From assembly GCA_963775505.1 (NCBI GenBank), contig CAVZIL010000007.1:558001-622000 (forward strand): a stretch of 64,000 nt of DNA, given 5' to 3'. The DNA comes from JAIBJN01 sp963775505. Its GTDB lineage: Bacteria > Actinomycetota > Thermoleophilia > Gaiellales > Gaiellaceae. Numbering within the stretch: the stretch's first letter is position 1; each line of letters opens with the position of its first letter. The position numbers were made by a program, and so were the translations under genes. Shown here piece after piece: positions 16,510 to 23,445 of the stretch. The notes below the pieces were generated by a model, which ran no database searches, was not told the DNA's origin, and was given only the letters and a program-made list of their open reading frames with translations.

Positions 16510-17822
16510 GCGCCCTCGTCGGCAAGGAGCTCGAACCCCGCCGGAACGGCCGGGCTCGTCGGCTCGTCGGGAGTCAGCTTCGAGCGGAAGACGACCCCGG
16601 GTGCGTGCGGCGCCAGGCTGAGGTCGGAGATGTGCGCCCTCAGATGCCAGGCGACGAGCGGGAAGCGGTAGCGCCCGGCGTACAACGGGCCGCACGAGCG
16701 CAGCCGCTCGGCCCCTCCGGCGCGCGCGACGACCGTCCCGAGGTCGGCCCGGAGGTCGGCCGCGTACGCAAGCTCGTCGCCGAGGCGGCGGGCCGAGGGC
16801 AGGGAGGCGGCGACGGCGACGGCCAGGATCGCCGCCCCGACAGGAGCGACGGCGCGAGGGGCCCGGAGCGCCGCGAGGTCGTACAACCTCCCCGCTCCGA
16901 CCCCGCCGAGAACGGCGGCGAAGGCAGCCGCTGCGAGCAAGTACCGGTCCTCGCCCGAGAACCCGGCCTCCGCCATCAGGGCGACGAGCGTGACCCAGCC
17001 GGCGATGCCCCCGGCGAGGACGAGCGGCAGCCGTTCCCGCCTGAGCAGCGCGACCACGGTCGTGCCCAGCGCGAGGAGGAGCACGGGCAGGGGAACCATG
17101 GTGGCGAAGCCCTCGACCACCTCGAGCGCCGGTCGCTCGGCGAGCGCGGGCTGTCCCGGGTTCGGGACCTGCGCCCGCTCGGAGGAGCGGAGGAGGTTGC
17201 CGGAGCCCCACAGCTCGGGCGCGAGCCAGAGCGCCGGCACGAGCGCGATGCCGGCGGCGACCAGTCGTCTCGAGGCCGAGTCTCGGCGCCAGAGCCACAG
17301 GGCATAGACGAGCAGGAAGGGCCAGACCTCGGGCCGCAGGAGCGAGGCGCCGAGGCCGAGACCGAAGGCCTGGACGTGCCGCTCGGAGAGGTGGCGGTCG
17401 ACCGCCAGGAGGAGCAGAGCGACGAGCAGCCCTTCCGAGCTCCCGCCGGCGACGCCGCGGAGGAAGCCCACGGTGGCGAGCAGGCCGAGCGCGGCGACTG
17501 CGCCGGCGAACCAGCGTCCGCGACCGGGGACCAGCCGCGCCGCGAGCGAGAACGCGAGCACCACCGCGAGGAAGCCGCCGGTCCGTGCGATCACGAGCCA
17601 GAGCGCCGGGGCGGCCTCGTCGAGCGGAGAGAGGATCGTCGTCGCAAGAACAGGCAGGGGCTTCCACGCGGGCCCGGCCGTCGTGTCCAGCTCGAGGCCG
17701 CTCACCTCGCGGCCCCAGATGAGCCATGCCCAGGGGTCGTACGTCGGCGTCCAGGGCGCGAGCAGCGAGAGCGCCGCAACTGCCGCGCACCCGAGAATCC
17801 AGAGCGAGCGCGCCGCGGTCAT
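16479..17822 (-). CDS. polytopic membrane protein of unknown function
   Basis: A 447-aa integral membrane protein with about ten helices. Its first loop reads PTYDPWAWLIWGREVSGLEL, where the acidic residue after helix 1 recalls the catalytic loop of GT-C glycosyltransferases (GT87-like). GVAGGSSEGLLVALLLLAVD and SLLRPEVWPFLLVYAL are further family-like stretches. The C-terminal 90 residues are soluble. It starts 6 bp after the iron-binding lipoprotein gene and overlaps the next transferase-like gene, in one operon. I infer a GT-C-like enzyme but cannot name it. Confidence 0.7.
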   Translation of the reverse strand: MTAARSLWILGCAAVAALSLLAPWTPTYDPWAWLIWGREVSGLELDTTAGPAWKPLPVLATTILSPLDEAAPALWLVIARTGGFLAVVLAFSLAARLVPGRGRWFAGAVAALGLLATVGFLRGVAGGSSEGLLVALLLLAVDRHLSERHVQAFGLGLGASLLRPEVWPFLLVYALWLWRRDSASRRLVAAGIALVPALWLAPELWGSGNLLRSSERAQVPNPGQPALAERPALEVVEGFATMVPLPVLLLALGTTVVALLRRERLPLVLAGGIAGWVTLVALMAEAGFSGEDRYLLAAAAFAAVLGGVGAGRLYDLAALRAPRAVAPVGAAILAVAVAASLPSARRLGDELAYAADLRADLGTVVARAGGAERLRSCGPLYAGRYRFPLVAWHLRAHISDLSLAPHAPGVVFRSKLTPDEPTSPAVPAGFELLADEGAWEVHAACTA

Positions 17823-17828
17823 CGCCTC

Positions 17829-18833
17829 CTACGAGGTCAGGCCCACGCTGTCGATCATCTCGAGCGTGGCCTCCAGCTCCGGTCCGAGGGCCCCGAGCGC
17901 GACGTCGGGGCCGTGGAGGTCGGTCAGCGGCGGCAGCTCGGTTCGCGGGTCGACGCCCGCGACGAGCGGATACTCGTCGGTCTCGGTCGCAAAGTACTCC
18001 TGGCCCGGTCCGAGCAGGTAGTCGACGAGCTGCTGCGCCATCCCCGGGCGGTCGGTGGTCCGCAGAATGCCGACGCCCGCGACGTTCACGAGCGCACCCG
18101 CGTCCCCCGGCTCGAGGAAGTGGTTGGCCACAGCCGCATCGGGCTCCTCCTCCAACAGCTCATAGAGGTAGTAGTGGTTGACGAAGCCGGCATCAATCTC
18201 ACCGGCGGCGATCGCCTCGAGGGTCTGGACGTTGTTCTCGAAGATCCGAGGCTCGTTCGCGGCGATCCCCTCGAGCCACTCGAGCGCGCGCTCGTCGCCC
18301 GCTTCGAGTCGCATGGCCGTGACCATCGCCTGGAACGACGCGTTGGTCGGCGCCAGGCCGAGCCGGCCGTTCCACGAGGGATCGGAGTAGTCCCAGATCG
18401 AGTCGGGAAGCTCCTCTTCGGAGAGCTCGTCGGTGTTGTAGGCGACGACGCGGACGCGGCCCGAGGTCCCTACCCAGCGCGCCTCGGGGTCCTGGAAGCG
18501 CTCGTCGACCTCCGCCAGCGTCGCGGGAGGGAGCTCGGCGAGGAGGCCCTCGGCTGCTACCGAGCCCAGCGAGCCGGCGTCCTGCGCGAAGAACACGTCG
18601 GCAGGGGTGTTCTCGCCCTCCTCCGCGATCGTCGCGGCGAGCTCGGCGCTGTCCCCGTAGCGGACGTCCACCGTGATCCCGGTCGCGTCCTCGAACTGCT
18701 CGAACAGGTCCTCGACGAGGTCCTCCTGCCGGCCCGAGTACACGGTGATGTCCCCGTCCTCGCCGCCGCAGCCTGCGAGCGCCAGGAGGAGGGGAAGGGC
18801 CAGCAGGAACGTCACCAGGCCGAGTCGTCGCAC
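17829..18833 (-). CDS. iron(III) ABC transporter substrate-binding lipoprotein
   Basis: Fbp/FutA-type periplasmic-binding lipoprotein, 334 aa. The lipobox is LLALAGCGGE. The mature protein starts with ITVYSGRQEDLVEDLFEQFE, the usual first strand of ferric-binding proteins. The paired tyrosines in GFVNHYYLYEL match the Fe(III) ligands of this family. SD AAGGAG lies 7 nt before the GTG start. No permease or ATPase gene is next to it; instead it heads an operon of envelope-type genes. A perfect inverted repeat 15 bp upstream may be an iron-responsive operator. Confidence 0.87.
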   Translation of the reverse strand: MRRLGLVTFLLALPLLLALAGCGGEDGDITVYSGRQEDLVEDLFEQFEDATGITVDVRYGDSAELAATIAEEGENTPADVFFAQDAGSLGSVAAEGLLAELPPATLAEVDERFQDPEARWVGTSGRVRVVAYNTDELSEEELPDSIWDYSDPSWNGRLGLAPTNASFQAMVTAMRLEAGDERALEWLEGIAANEPRIFENNVQTLEAIAAGEIDAGFVNHYYLYELLEEEPDAAVANHFLEPGDAGALVNVAGVGILRTTDRPGMAQQLVDYLLGPGQEYFATETDEYPLVAGVDPRTELPPLTDLHGPDVALGALGPELEATLEMIDSVGLTS

Positions 18834-18847
18834 GAGTCTCTCCTTGA

Positions 18848-18865
18848 TGTAAGGGATGCCTTACA
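18848..18865. promoter_or_regulatory. inverted repeat, possible metal-responsive operator
   Basis: TGTAAGG-GATG-CCTTACA, 7-bp perfect arms, 15 bp upstream of the iron-binding lipoprotein start. A further CCTTAC half-site lies at about 18882. The AGG...CCT core recalls DtxR/IdeR-type boxes, but it does not match their 19-bp consensus well. Confidence 0.5.
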
Positions 18866-18926
18866 AGTCTGTGGCGGCAGACCTTACTGCAATGGAGGCA
18901 CGCTGGCGCCTGGAACCGTCTTCGCC

Positions 18927-19295
18927 CTACGAGCCGGCCTTCGGCTGCCACAAGGCGATCTCCGCACCCGCCGGCGCGACGACGATGCTTCGCCACCCCG
19001 CGGGGCCCTCGCGCGGATCGAGCAGCACCGCCGCCCCGAGCTGGCATGCCTGCTGTGTCGCCGCGACGACGTCGGCGACCTCGACGTAGGGCAGCCACAG
19101 GCAACGGTCGGAGTCGCGCTCGACGACGCCGCCGTCGACTCGGTCGCTCAGCTCGAGCGCGACGTACGAGCTCCGGCCAACGGCGATCCGCTCCGCGCGC
19201 CAGCCGAACAGCCGCGTGTAGAAGCCGCAGGCGCGCGACAGATTGGCCGTGTGGAGCTCGAGGTGAACGACCGGATTGGATGCGGCTCGAGTCAT
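18927..19295 (-). CDS. VOC family (glyoxalase-like) protein
   Basis: Single-domain vicinal oxygen chelate protein, about 122 aa. It has the beta-alpha-beta-beta start VVHLELHTANLSRACGFYTRLFGW and the end GWRSIVVAPAGAEIALWQPK. I chose ATG 19295 (MTRAASNP) because AAAGGA lies 8 nt upstream; the frame is open to 19364 but that would add non-conserved residues. It is divergent from the sigma factor gene and may be its target. Substrate unknown. Confidence 0.82.
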   Translation of the reverse strand: MTRAASNPVVHLELHTANLSRACGFYTRLFGWRAERIAVGRSSYVALELSDRVDGGVVERDSDRCLWLPYVEVADVVAATQQACQLGAAVLLDPREGPAGWRSIVVAPAGAEIALWQPKAGS

Positions 19296-19369
19296 CCGTC
19301 GGTCCTTTCGACCGCGAGAGGCGGCCAGATTCATCGAGCCCGCGATGAGTTCGCCGGCGGTCACCGGTC

Positions 19370-19381
19370 TAAGCTGGTGAG
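19370..19381 (+). promoter_or_regulatory. leaderless -10 box of the sigma factor gene
   Basis: TAAGCT (19370-19375), spacer GGTGAG, then ATG 19382. Confidence 0.5.
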
Positions 19382-20422
19382 ATGGCAGCCACCTCGACGA
19401 CCGCGCTTGAGGAGCGGGAGCTGCTCGAAGCCGCCCGCGGCGGCGACGAGGACGCGTTTCGCCGAGTCGTCGAGCGCCATCAGGCGGATCTTCACGCCCA
19501 CTGTTACCGCATGCTGGGCTCGCTCCAGGACGCCGAGGACGCCCTCCAGGAGGCGCTCCTCCGCGCGTGGCGCGGCCTGGCCGCGTTCCGGGGCGGAAGC
19601 TCGGCCGGCACGTGGCTCTACCGGATCGCGACCAATGCCTGCCTGGACGCGATCGGACGGCGGGCCAGGCGCGTCCTCCCTGTCGACTACGGCCCTCCGG
19701 CCGCCCGCCAGGCGGACCCGGGCGAGCCGCTCGTCGAGTCCGTTTGGGTCGAGCCCTACCCGGACGAGGTGCTGGGGCTCAAGGACGGCTACGCGGGCCC
19801 CGAGGCTCGCTACGAGCGGCGAGAGGCCGTGGAGCTTGCCTTCGTCGCGGCCCTGCAGCACCTCCCGGCGCGACAGCGGGCCGTGCTCATCCTCCGGGAG
19901 GTGCTCGGATTCTCGGCCCGCGAGGTCGCGGAGACGCTGGAGACGTCGGTCGCCTCGGTCAACAGCGCCCTGCAGCGTGCCCGCAAGGCAATCGACGCAC
20001 GGCTGCCGGAGCAAAGCCAGCAGGCGACGCTGCGGCTGCTCGGCGACGAGCAGGTTCGCGAGGCCGTCGATCGCTACGTCGACGCGTGGGCGCGGGGTGA
20101 CGTCGAAGCGCTGCGCGCGCTCCTGGCGGAGGACGCCGCGTTCTCGATGCCTCCGTGGGCGGCGTGGTGGCAGGGCCGCGAGACGATCGCCGAGTTCGCG
20201 AAGGCCGCGGCGGAGTTCTGCGCGGAAGCGCGCGCGATTCCCACCCGGGCGAACGGGCAGACGGCGATCGCCTACTACCACCTGGATGCCGGCACGCGCC
20301 GCTTCGGCCCTGTCGCCATCGACGTCCTCAGCTTCGAGGGCCCACAGATCAAGGAGATCACCGCATTCGTGACGCCCTCGATCTTCCCCCGCTTCGGCCT
20401 GCCGCCGGAGCTCGTGTCCTAG
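19382..20422 (+). CDS. ECF-type sigma-70 factor with SnoaL-like C-terminal domain (TIGR02960-like)
   Basis: RNA polymerase sigma factor of 346 aa. Region 2 is VERHQADLHAHCYRMLGSLQ plus EDALQEALLRAWRGLAAF and YRIATNACLDAI. Region 4 is LQHLPARQRAVLILREVLGF, then SAREVAETLETSVASVNSAL. After residue 215 there is an NTF2/SnoaL-like domain (RYVDAWARGDVEALRALLAE, then FSMPPWAAWWQGRETI). In ECF factors with such tails, the tail usually controls activity in place of an anti-sigma factor, and none is encoded nearby. It is probably leaderless. An alpha/beta hydrolase gene follows 9 bp later. Confidence 0.9.
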   Translation: MAATSTTALEERELLEAARGGDEDAFRRVVERHQADLHAHCYRMLGSLQDAEDALQEALLRAWRGLAAFRGGSSAGTWLYRIATNACLDAIGRRARRVLPVDYGPPAARQADPGEPLVESVWVEPYPDEVLGLKDGYAGPEARYERREAVELAFVAALQHLPARQRAVLILREVLGFSAREVAETLETSVASVNSALQRARKAIDARLPEQSQQATLRLLGDEQVREAVDRYVDAWARGDVEALRALLAEDAAFSMPPWAAWWQGRETIAEFAKAAAEFCAEARAIPTRANGQTAIAYYHLDAGTRRFGPVAIDVLSFEGPQIKEITAFVTPSIFPRFGLPPELVS

Positions 20423-20431
20423 GGCCACTCC

Positions 20432-21059
20432 GTGACCAGCGTCGACGTCGACACCGCGCAGGGCAGGGCGGCGGCCCATCTGTACCTCGCCGAGCGGCCG
20501 GAGGCCGCGCTGATCCTCGGGCACGGAGCCGGTGGAGGGGTGGCGGCCGGAGATCTGGTGGCGGCGAGGGACGCGGCGCTCGCGGAAGGGGTCAGCGTCG
20601 CGCTCGTGGAGCAGCCCTACCGCGTCGCCGGACGGCGGAGCCCACCTCCCGCACACCGGCTCGACGATGCCTGGACCACGGCCGTCGAGCACCTCCGCGC
20701 CGACGCGTTCGATGAGTTGCCGGTCGCTCGTGGGCGGGCGTTCGCTGGGTGCCCGCGTGGCATGCCGCACCGCCGAGGTCACGGGTGCCGTGGGCGTGCT
20801 CTGCCTCGCGTTTCCCCTGCTGCCGCCACGCCGCGGCTCGGCATCCTCGTCGCAGAGCAGGTTGCCCGAGCTCGACGCGGTGACAGTCCCGACGCTCGTT
20901 GTCCAGGGCGCCCGGGACCCGTTCGGCATCCCGCCGGCGACTCCGCTCCGCACGGTGGTCGAAGTGGCCGGGGACCACAGCCTGCGGACGGACCTGGGCG
21001 CCGTGGCGGCGGCTGTGTCCGCGTGGCTTCCCGCCGTCCTCGCTCGAGTCCGAACCTGA
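20432..21059 (+). CDS. alpha/beta hydrolase (dienelactone-hydrolase / KANL3-Tex30-like), frameshifted
   Basis: Small serine hydrolase of about 209 aa in two frames. The oxyanion region is ALILGHGAGGG. The nucleophile elbow GGRSLGARVA, the acid loop VQGARDPFGIP and the catalytic His in AGDHSLRTDL are all present. The frame changes near 20715-20735, between AFDELPV and the nucleophile elbow, so one indel breaks the gene just before its active serine. Either it is a real mutation or a sequence error. It follows the sigma factor gene by 9 bp and is probably co-transcribed. Confidence 0.75.
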
Positions 21060-21327
21060 GCTCGCGGCGACTACTATCGCCTCGTGCTCGTGGCGGCCCG
21101 CTCGTCGGCGCGTTCTCTCAGAGCTCCCAACACAATGAGGGCGATGCCGCCTGGCCGCGCTGGGCGGCCCGAGGCGGTGTCCTCGGTCCGCGCCCATACC
21201 TCTGCAGGTATGAGCGCTTCCTGCGTCCTTGCCTCGAACCACCCATCGCACCCAGTCGGCGGGACATCATTCTGTTAGGAGCTCTTAGCGGCCCGGCCGT
21301 TCCGCGTCTCGCTACCGCCGCGATCCG
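21060..21327. other. intergenic region with a short palindrome
   Basis: No convincing gene. CATACCT-CTGC-AGGTATG (21196-21213) is an 18-bp inverted repeat with 7-bp arms. A TACTAT box with CGCCTC and GTG at 21084 could start a short reading frame, but the product (64 aa, low complexity) does not look like a protein. Confidence 0.4.
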
Positions 21328-22185
21328 TTGACGGGCGTTTTCTTCGCGTGCGTCTCCGGCGTCTTCTTCGGGGCTCTGAACATCACGATGCGGCGCGGGC
21401 TTGCACGCGTCGCGGACGTGGATGCGGGCTCGGCGGTGATCGCGGTGGTCGCGTTCCTGTTCGTCGCAGCTGCGGCCATCGTGTTCGGGAGCGGCTTCGA
21501 CGCCGGCGAGCTCTGGCCGTTCCTCTTGCTCGGGGTCTTCGTGCCCGGGCTCTCGCAGCTCCTCGTCGTGCACGCAGTCCAGGCGGCGGGCGCCTCGCGC
21601 GCCGGGATCCTCTTCGGGATGGCGCCGCTCTTCTCGGCCCTGATCGCGATCGCCGCCTTCGGCGAGCCGCTCCACTGGCCGCTTGCCGCGGGCACGCTCC
21701 TCGTCGTCGCGGGCGGAGCCGCGCTCGCCCTGGAGGGCCAGCGCCCGGCCGAGTACCGCGCGTACGGCGCCGCGCTCGCGGTCGCGGTCGCGGCGGCGTT
21801 CGGCTTGCGCGACAACATCGCCCGAGCAGTGACCGAGGACGTCGCCGCCGAACCGCTCGCCCAGGCGGCGGCCCTCATGCTCGGGGCAGCGATCGTGCTC
21901 GTCGCGAATCTCGTCCGCCAGCCGTCGGCGCTCCCTCGCTTCCGTGAGGCGCTGGCGCCGTTCGCCGCCTCGGGGGTCGTGACGGCCCTCGCCCAGGCGA
22001 CGCTCTTCGAGGCGCTCGACCGGGCGCGCGTCACGGTGGTTGCCCCTCTCGTGGGCACCGGGGTGCTCTGGACCGTCGTCTTCGCCGCGATCTTCCTCGG
22101 GCGCAGCGAGCCGGTCGGCCGGCGCCTGGTCGTGGTCGCGCTCCTGATCGTCGCCGGCAGCACGCTCGTGGGCGCGACGCGCTGA
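21328..22185 (+). CDS. EamA-family (DMT) transporter
   Basis: Ten-helix membrane protein (285 aa) of the drug/metabolite transporter superfamily with two EamA repeats. Repeat 1 starts VFFACVSGVFFGALNI and repeat 2 YGAALAVAVAAAFGLRDNIA. Each ends with the usual pattern (EPLHWPLAAGTLLVVAGGAA and EPVGRRLVVVALLIVAGSTL). The start is TTG at 21328 with no clear SD, so the true start could differ by a few codons. The substrate cannot be inferred. Confidence 0.83.
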   Translation: MTGVFFACVSGVFFGALNITMRRGLARVADVDAGSAVIAVVAFLFVAAAAIVFGSGFDAGELWPFLLLGVFVPGLSQLLVVHAVQAAGASRAGILFGMAPLFSALIAIAAFGEPLHWPLAAGTLLVVAGGAALALEGQRPAEYRAYGAALAVAVAAAFGLRDNIARAVTEDVAAEPLAQAAALMLGAAIVLVANLVRQPSALPRFREALAPFAASGVVTALAQATLFEALDRARVTVVAPLVGTGVLWTVVFAAIFLGRSEPVGRRLVVVALLIVAGSTLVGATR

Positions 22186-22209
22186 CGCCCTGCTACTGTT
22201 CCAAACCAT

Positions 22210-22227
22210 ATATGTGTGTTTTACATG
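22210..22227. promoter_or_regulatory. ATGT-N7-ACAT dyad upstream of padR
   Basis: A conspicuously AT-rich stretch carries ATATGT, 7 nt, ACATGT. PadR proteins often bind ATGT/ACAT dyads in their own promoters, so autoregulation is plausible. The exact ends are uncertain. Confidence 0.4.
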
Positions 22228-22237
22228 TGACTTGGGC

Positions 22238-22651
22238 ATGAGAGGGCGGGGTCACCGGCGGGGCGCCCGGACACGTCGGCGGCTCGGTTCCGGCGCCTGG
22301 CGCGTGCGCGCTCGTGTGGAACGCTTCGGCGAGCCGGCGCTGCTACTCCTCCTGTCGGAGGGGCCGGCACACGGGTACGACCTGCTCGACCGTCTGCCGG
22401 AGCTCCTGCCGGAGGAGCGGATCGACATGGGAAACCTCTATCGGGTCCTGCGCGGCCTCGAGGAGGAGGGGATCGTCGATTCGGAATGGGACGCGGGCGC
22501 GCCAGGCCCGGCGAAGCGCGTCTACGAGCTCACCGACGACGGCCGGGTGCTTCTCGATGCCTGGGCCGAAGGCCTCGGCGGCGCCGCCGAGACGATCGGT
22601 GCCTTTCTCACCCGCTACGAGGCGAAGGGAGGTGACCATGTGCCACGGTAG
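22238..22651 (+). CDS. PadR-family transcriptional regulator
   Basis: Winged-helix repressor of the PadR family. The core is EPALLLLLSEGPAHGYDLLD, IDMGNLYRVLRGLEEEGIV and RVYELTDDGRVLLDAWAEGL, with a short C-terminal dimer helix. The N-terminal Arg/Gly-rich tail is common in actinobacterial members. I chose ATG 22238 (MRGRGHRR); the frame is open to 22214. The ligand is unknown. The next small gene overlaps its 3' end by 14 bp and has a very strong SD. Confidence 0.87.
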   Translation: MRGRGHRRGARTRRRLGSGAWRVRARVERFGEPALLLLLSEGPAHGYDLLDRLPELLPEERIDMGNLYRVLRGLEEEGIVDSEWDAGAPGPAKRVYELTDDGRVLLDAWAEGLGGAAETIGAFLTRYEAKGGDHVPR

Positions 22652-22817
22652 TCACGGACGCCGGCGCGGCCGGCGTTTCGGCCGCCGCTTCGACCGCGAG
22701 GCGATGCTCCCCCGGCTCGAGGAGTACCAGAGGGACCTCGAGCAGGAGCTCGCCGACGTCGCCGACTTGATCAGGCGCCTCAAGGAGGAGCGCCCGAAGG
22801 AGACGGCGACGATCTAG
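22638..22817 (+). CDS. small coiled-coil protein paired with PadR
   Basis: A 59-aa protein: a basic N-terminus (MCHGSHGRRRGRRFGRRFDR) and an amphipathic C-terminal helix (MLPRLEEYQRDLEQELADVA, continuing DLIRRLKEER) with heptad-like leucines. GGGAGGTGA ends two bases before the ATG, one of the best SDs in the window. The 14-bp overlap with padR suggests coupled translation. Small partners like this are common after PadR genes. A protein-protein role is likely but unproven. Confidence 0.75.
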   Translation: MCHGSHGRRRGRRFGRRFDREAMLPRLEEYQRDLEQELADVADLIRRLKEERPKETATI

Positions 22818-22849
22818 GAGGGAATGGGAGGCCCAACGAGTCTCTTCGG

Positions 22850-23320
22850 CTAGAGCAGCTTCGTGTAGCGCCGGCACGGCACCGCGACGGTCCCGCCCTC
22901 GCCGGTGGCGGCGTAGTCGCACGGGCCCTCGTCCACCCAGCCTGCGCGCTCGTAGAACGCGCGGGCCCGCCCGTTGCCGGCGACGACCGCCAGCCACGCC
23001 TTCCGGTGGCCACCCTCCCTGACCTGACGCTCCGCCTCACCCATGAGCGCGCGTGCGACCCCGGTTCCGCGGTGGCCGGCCGCCACGTACACCTGCTCGA
23101 CCTCGTCGTCGACCACCATCACGAAGCCGACGACGGCCGCGTCGACGATCGCCACCGTGGCGTCCGGGATTCGTTCCGATGCCCGCTTCCGGAAGGACGC
23201 TTCCGTTCTCACGTCCACGAGCTCCTGCGGAACGAAACCACGATGACCGTCTTGCCAACCGAGGTGCCAGATCTCGGCGATGGCCTCGGCGTCCGCCGCC
23301 TCCGCCGGGCGAAGCGTCAC
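22850..23320 (-). CDS. GNAT-family N-acetyltransferase
   Basis: Acetyltransferase of about 156 aa. It starts VTLRPAEAADAEAIAEIWHL. The acetyl-CoA motif A is VYVAAGHRGTGVARALMGEA, followed by AWLAVVAGNGRARAFYERAG. The C-terminus carries a Tyr-rich end (CRRYTKLL). I chose GTG 23320; the frame is open to 23491, but that would overlap the start region of the divergent ligase gene. Substrate unknown. Confidence 0.78.
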   Translation of the reverse strand: MTLRPAEAADAEAIAEIWHLGWQDGHRGFVPQELVDVRTEASFRKRASERIPDATVAIVDAAVVGFVMVVDDEVEQVYVAAGHRGTGVARALMGEAERQVREGGHRKAWLAVVAGNGRARAFYERAGWVDEGPCDYAATGEGGTVAVPCRRYTKLL

Positions 23321-23412
23321 AACGGACCGTCCGTCTCCACCGATCGATTCTACGAGCAGTCCGGCGCGTCTTCCGAGCTCGCGGGCAGCTCGCGGCTCGA
23401 CATACTCGGGGG

Positions 23413-23445
23413 ATGACGCGAACCCCTTGGCGACCCGTGCGATGA
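23413..23445 (+). CDS. possible 10-residue leader peptide upstream of the ligase gene
   Basis: CATACT, six nt, then ATG opens MTRTPWRPVR, whose TGA overlaps the ligase ATG (ATGA). This would put a leaderless mini-ORF in front of the ligase and couple the two. It is read from sequence only; no homology is possible at this length. Confidence 0.35.
   Translation: MTRTPWRPVR

Noticed and set aside
21084..21278. Short open frame behind a TACTAT box
   Set aside because: The 64 residues are Ala/Ser/Arg-rich, without hydrophobic core or helix pattern; not supported as a gene.
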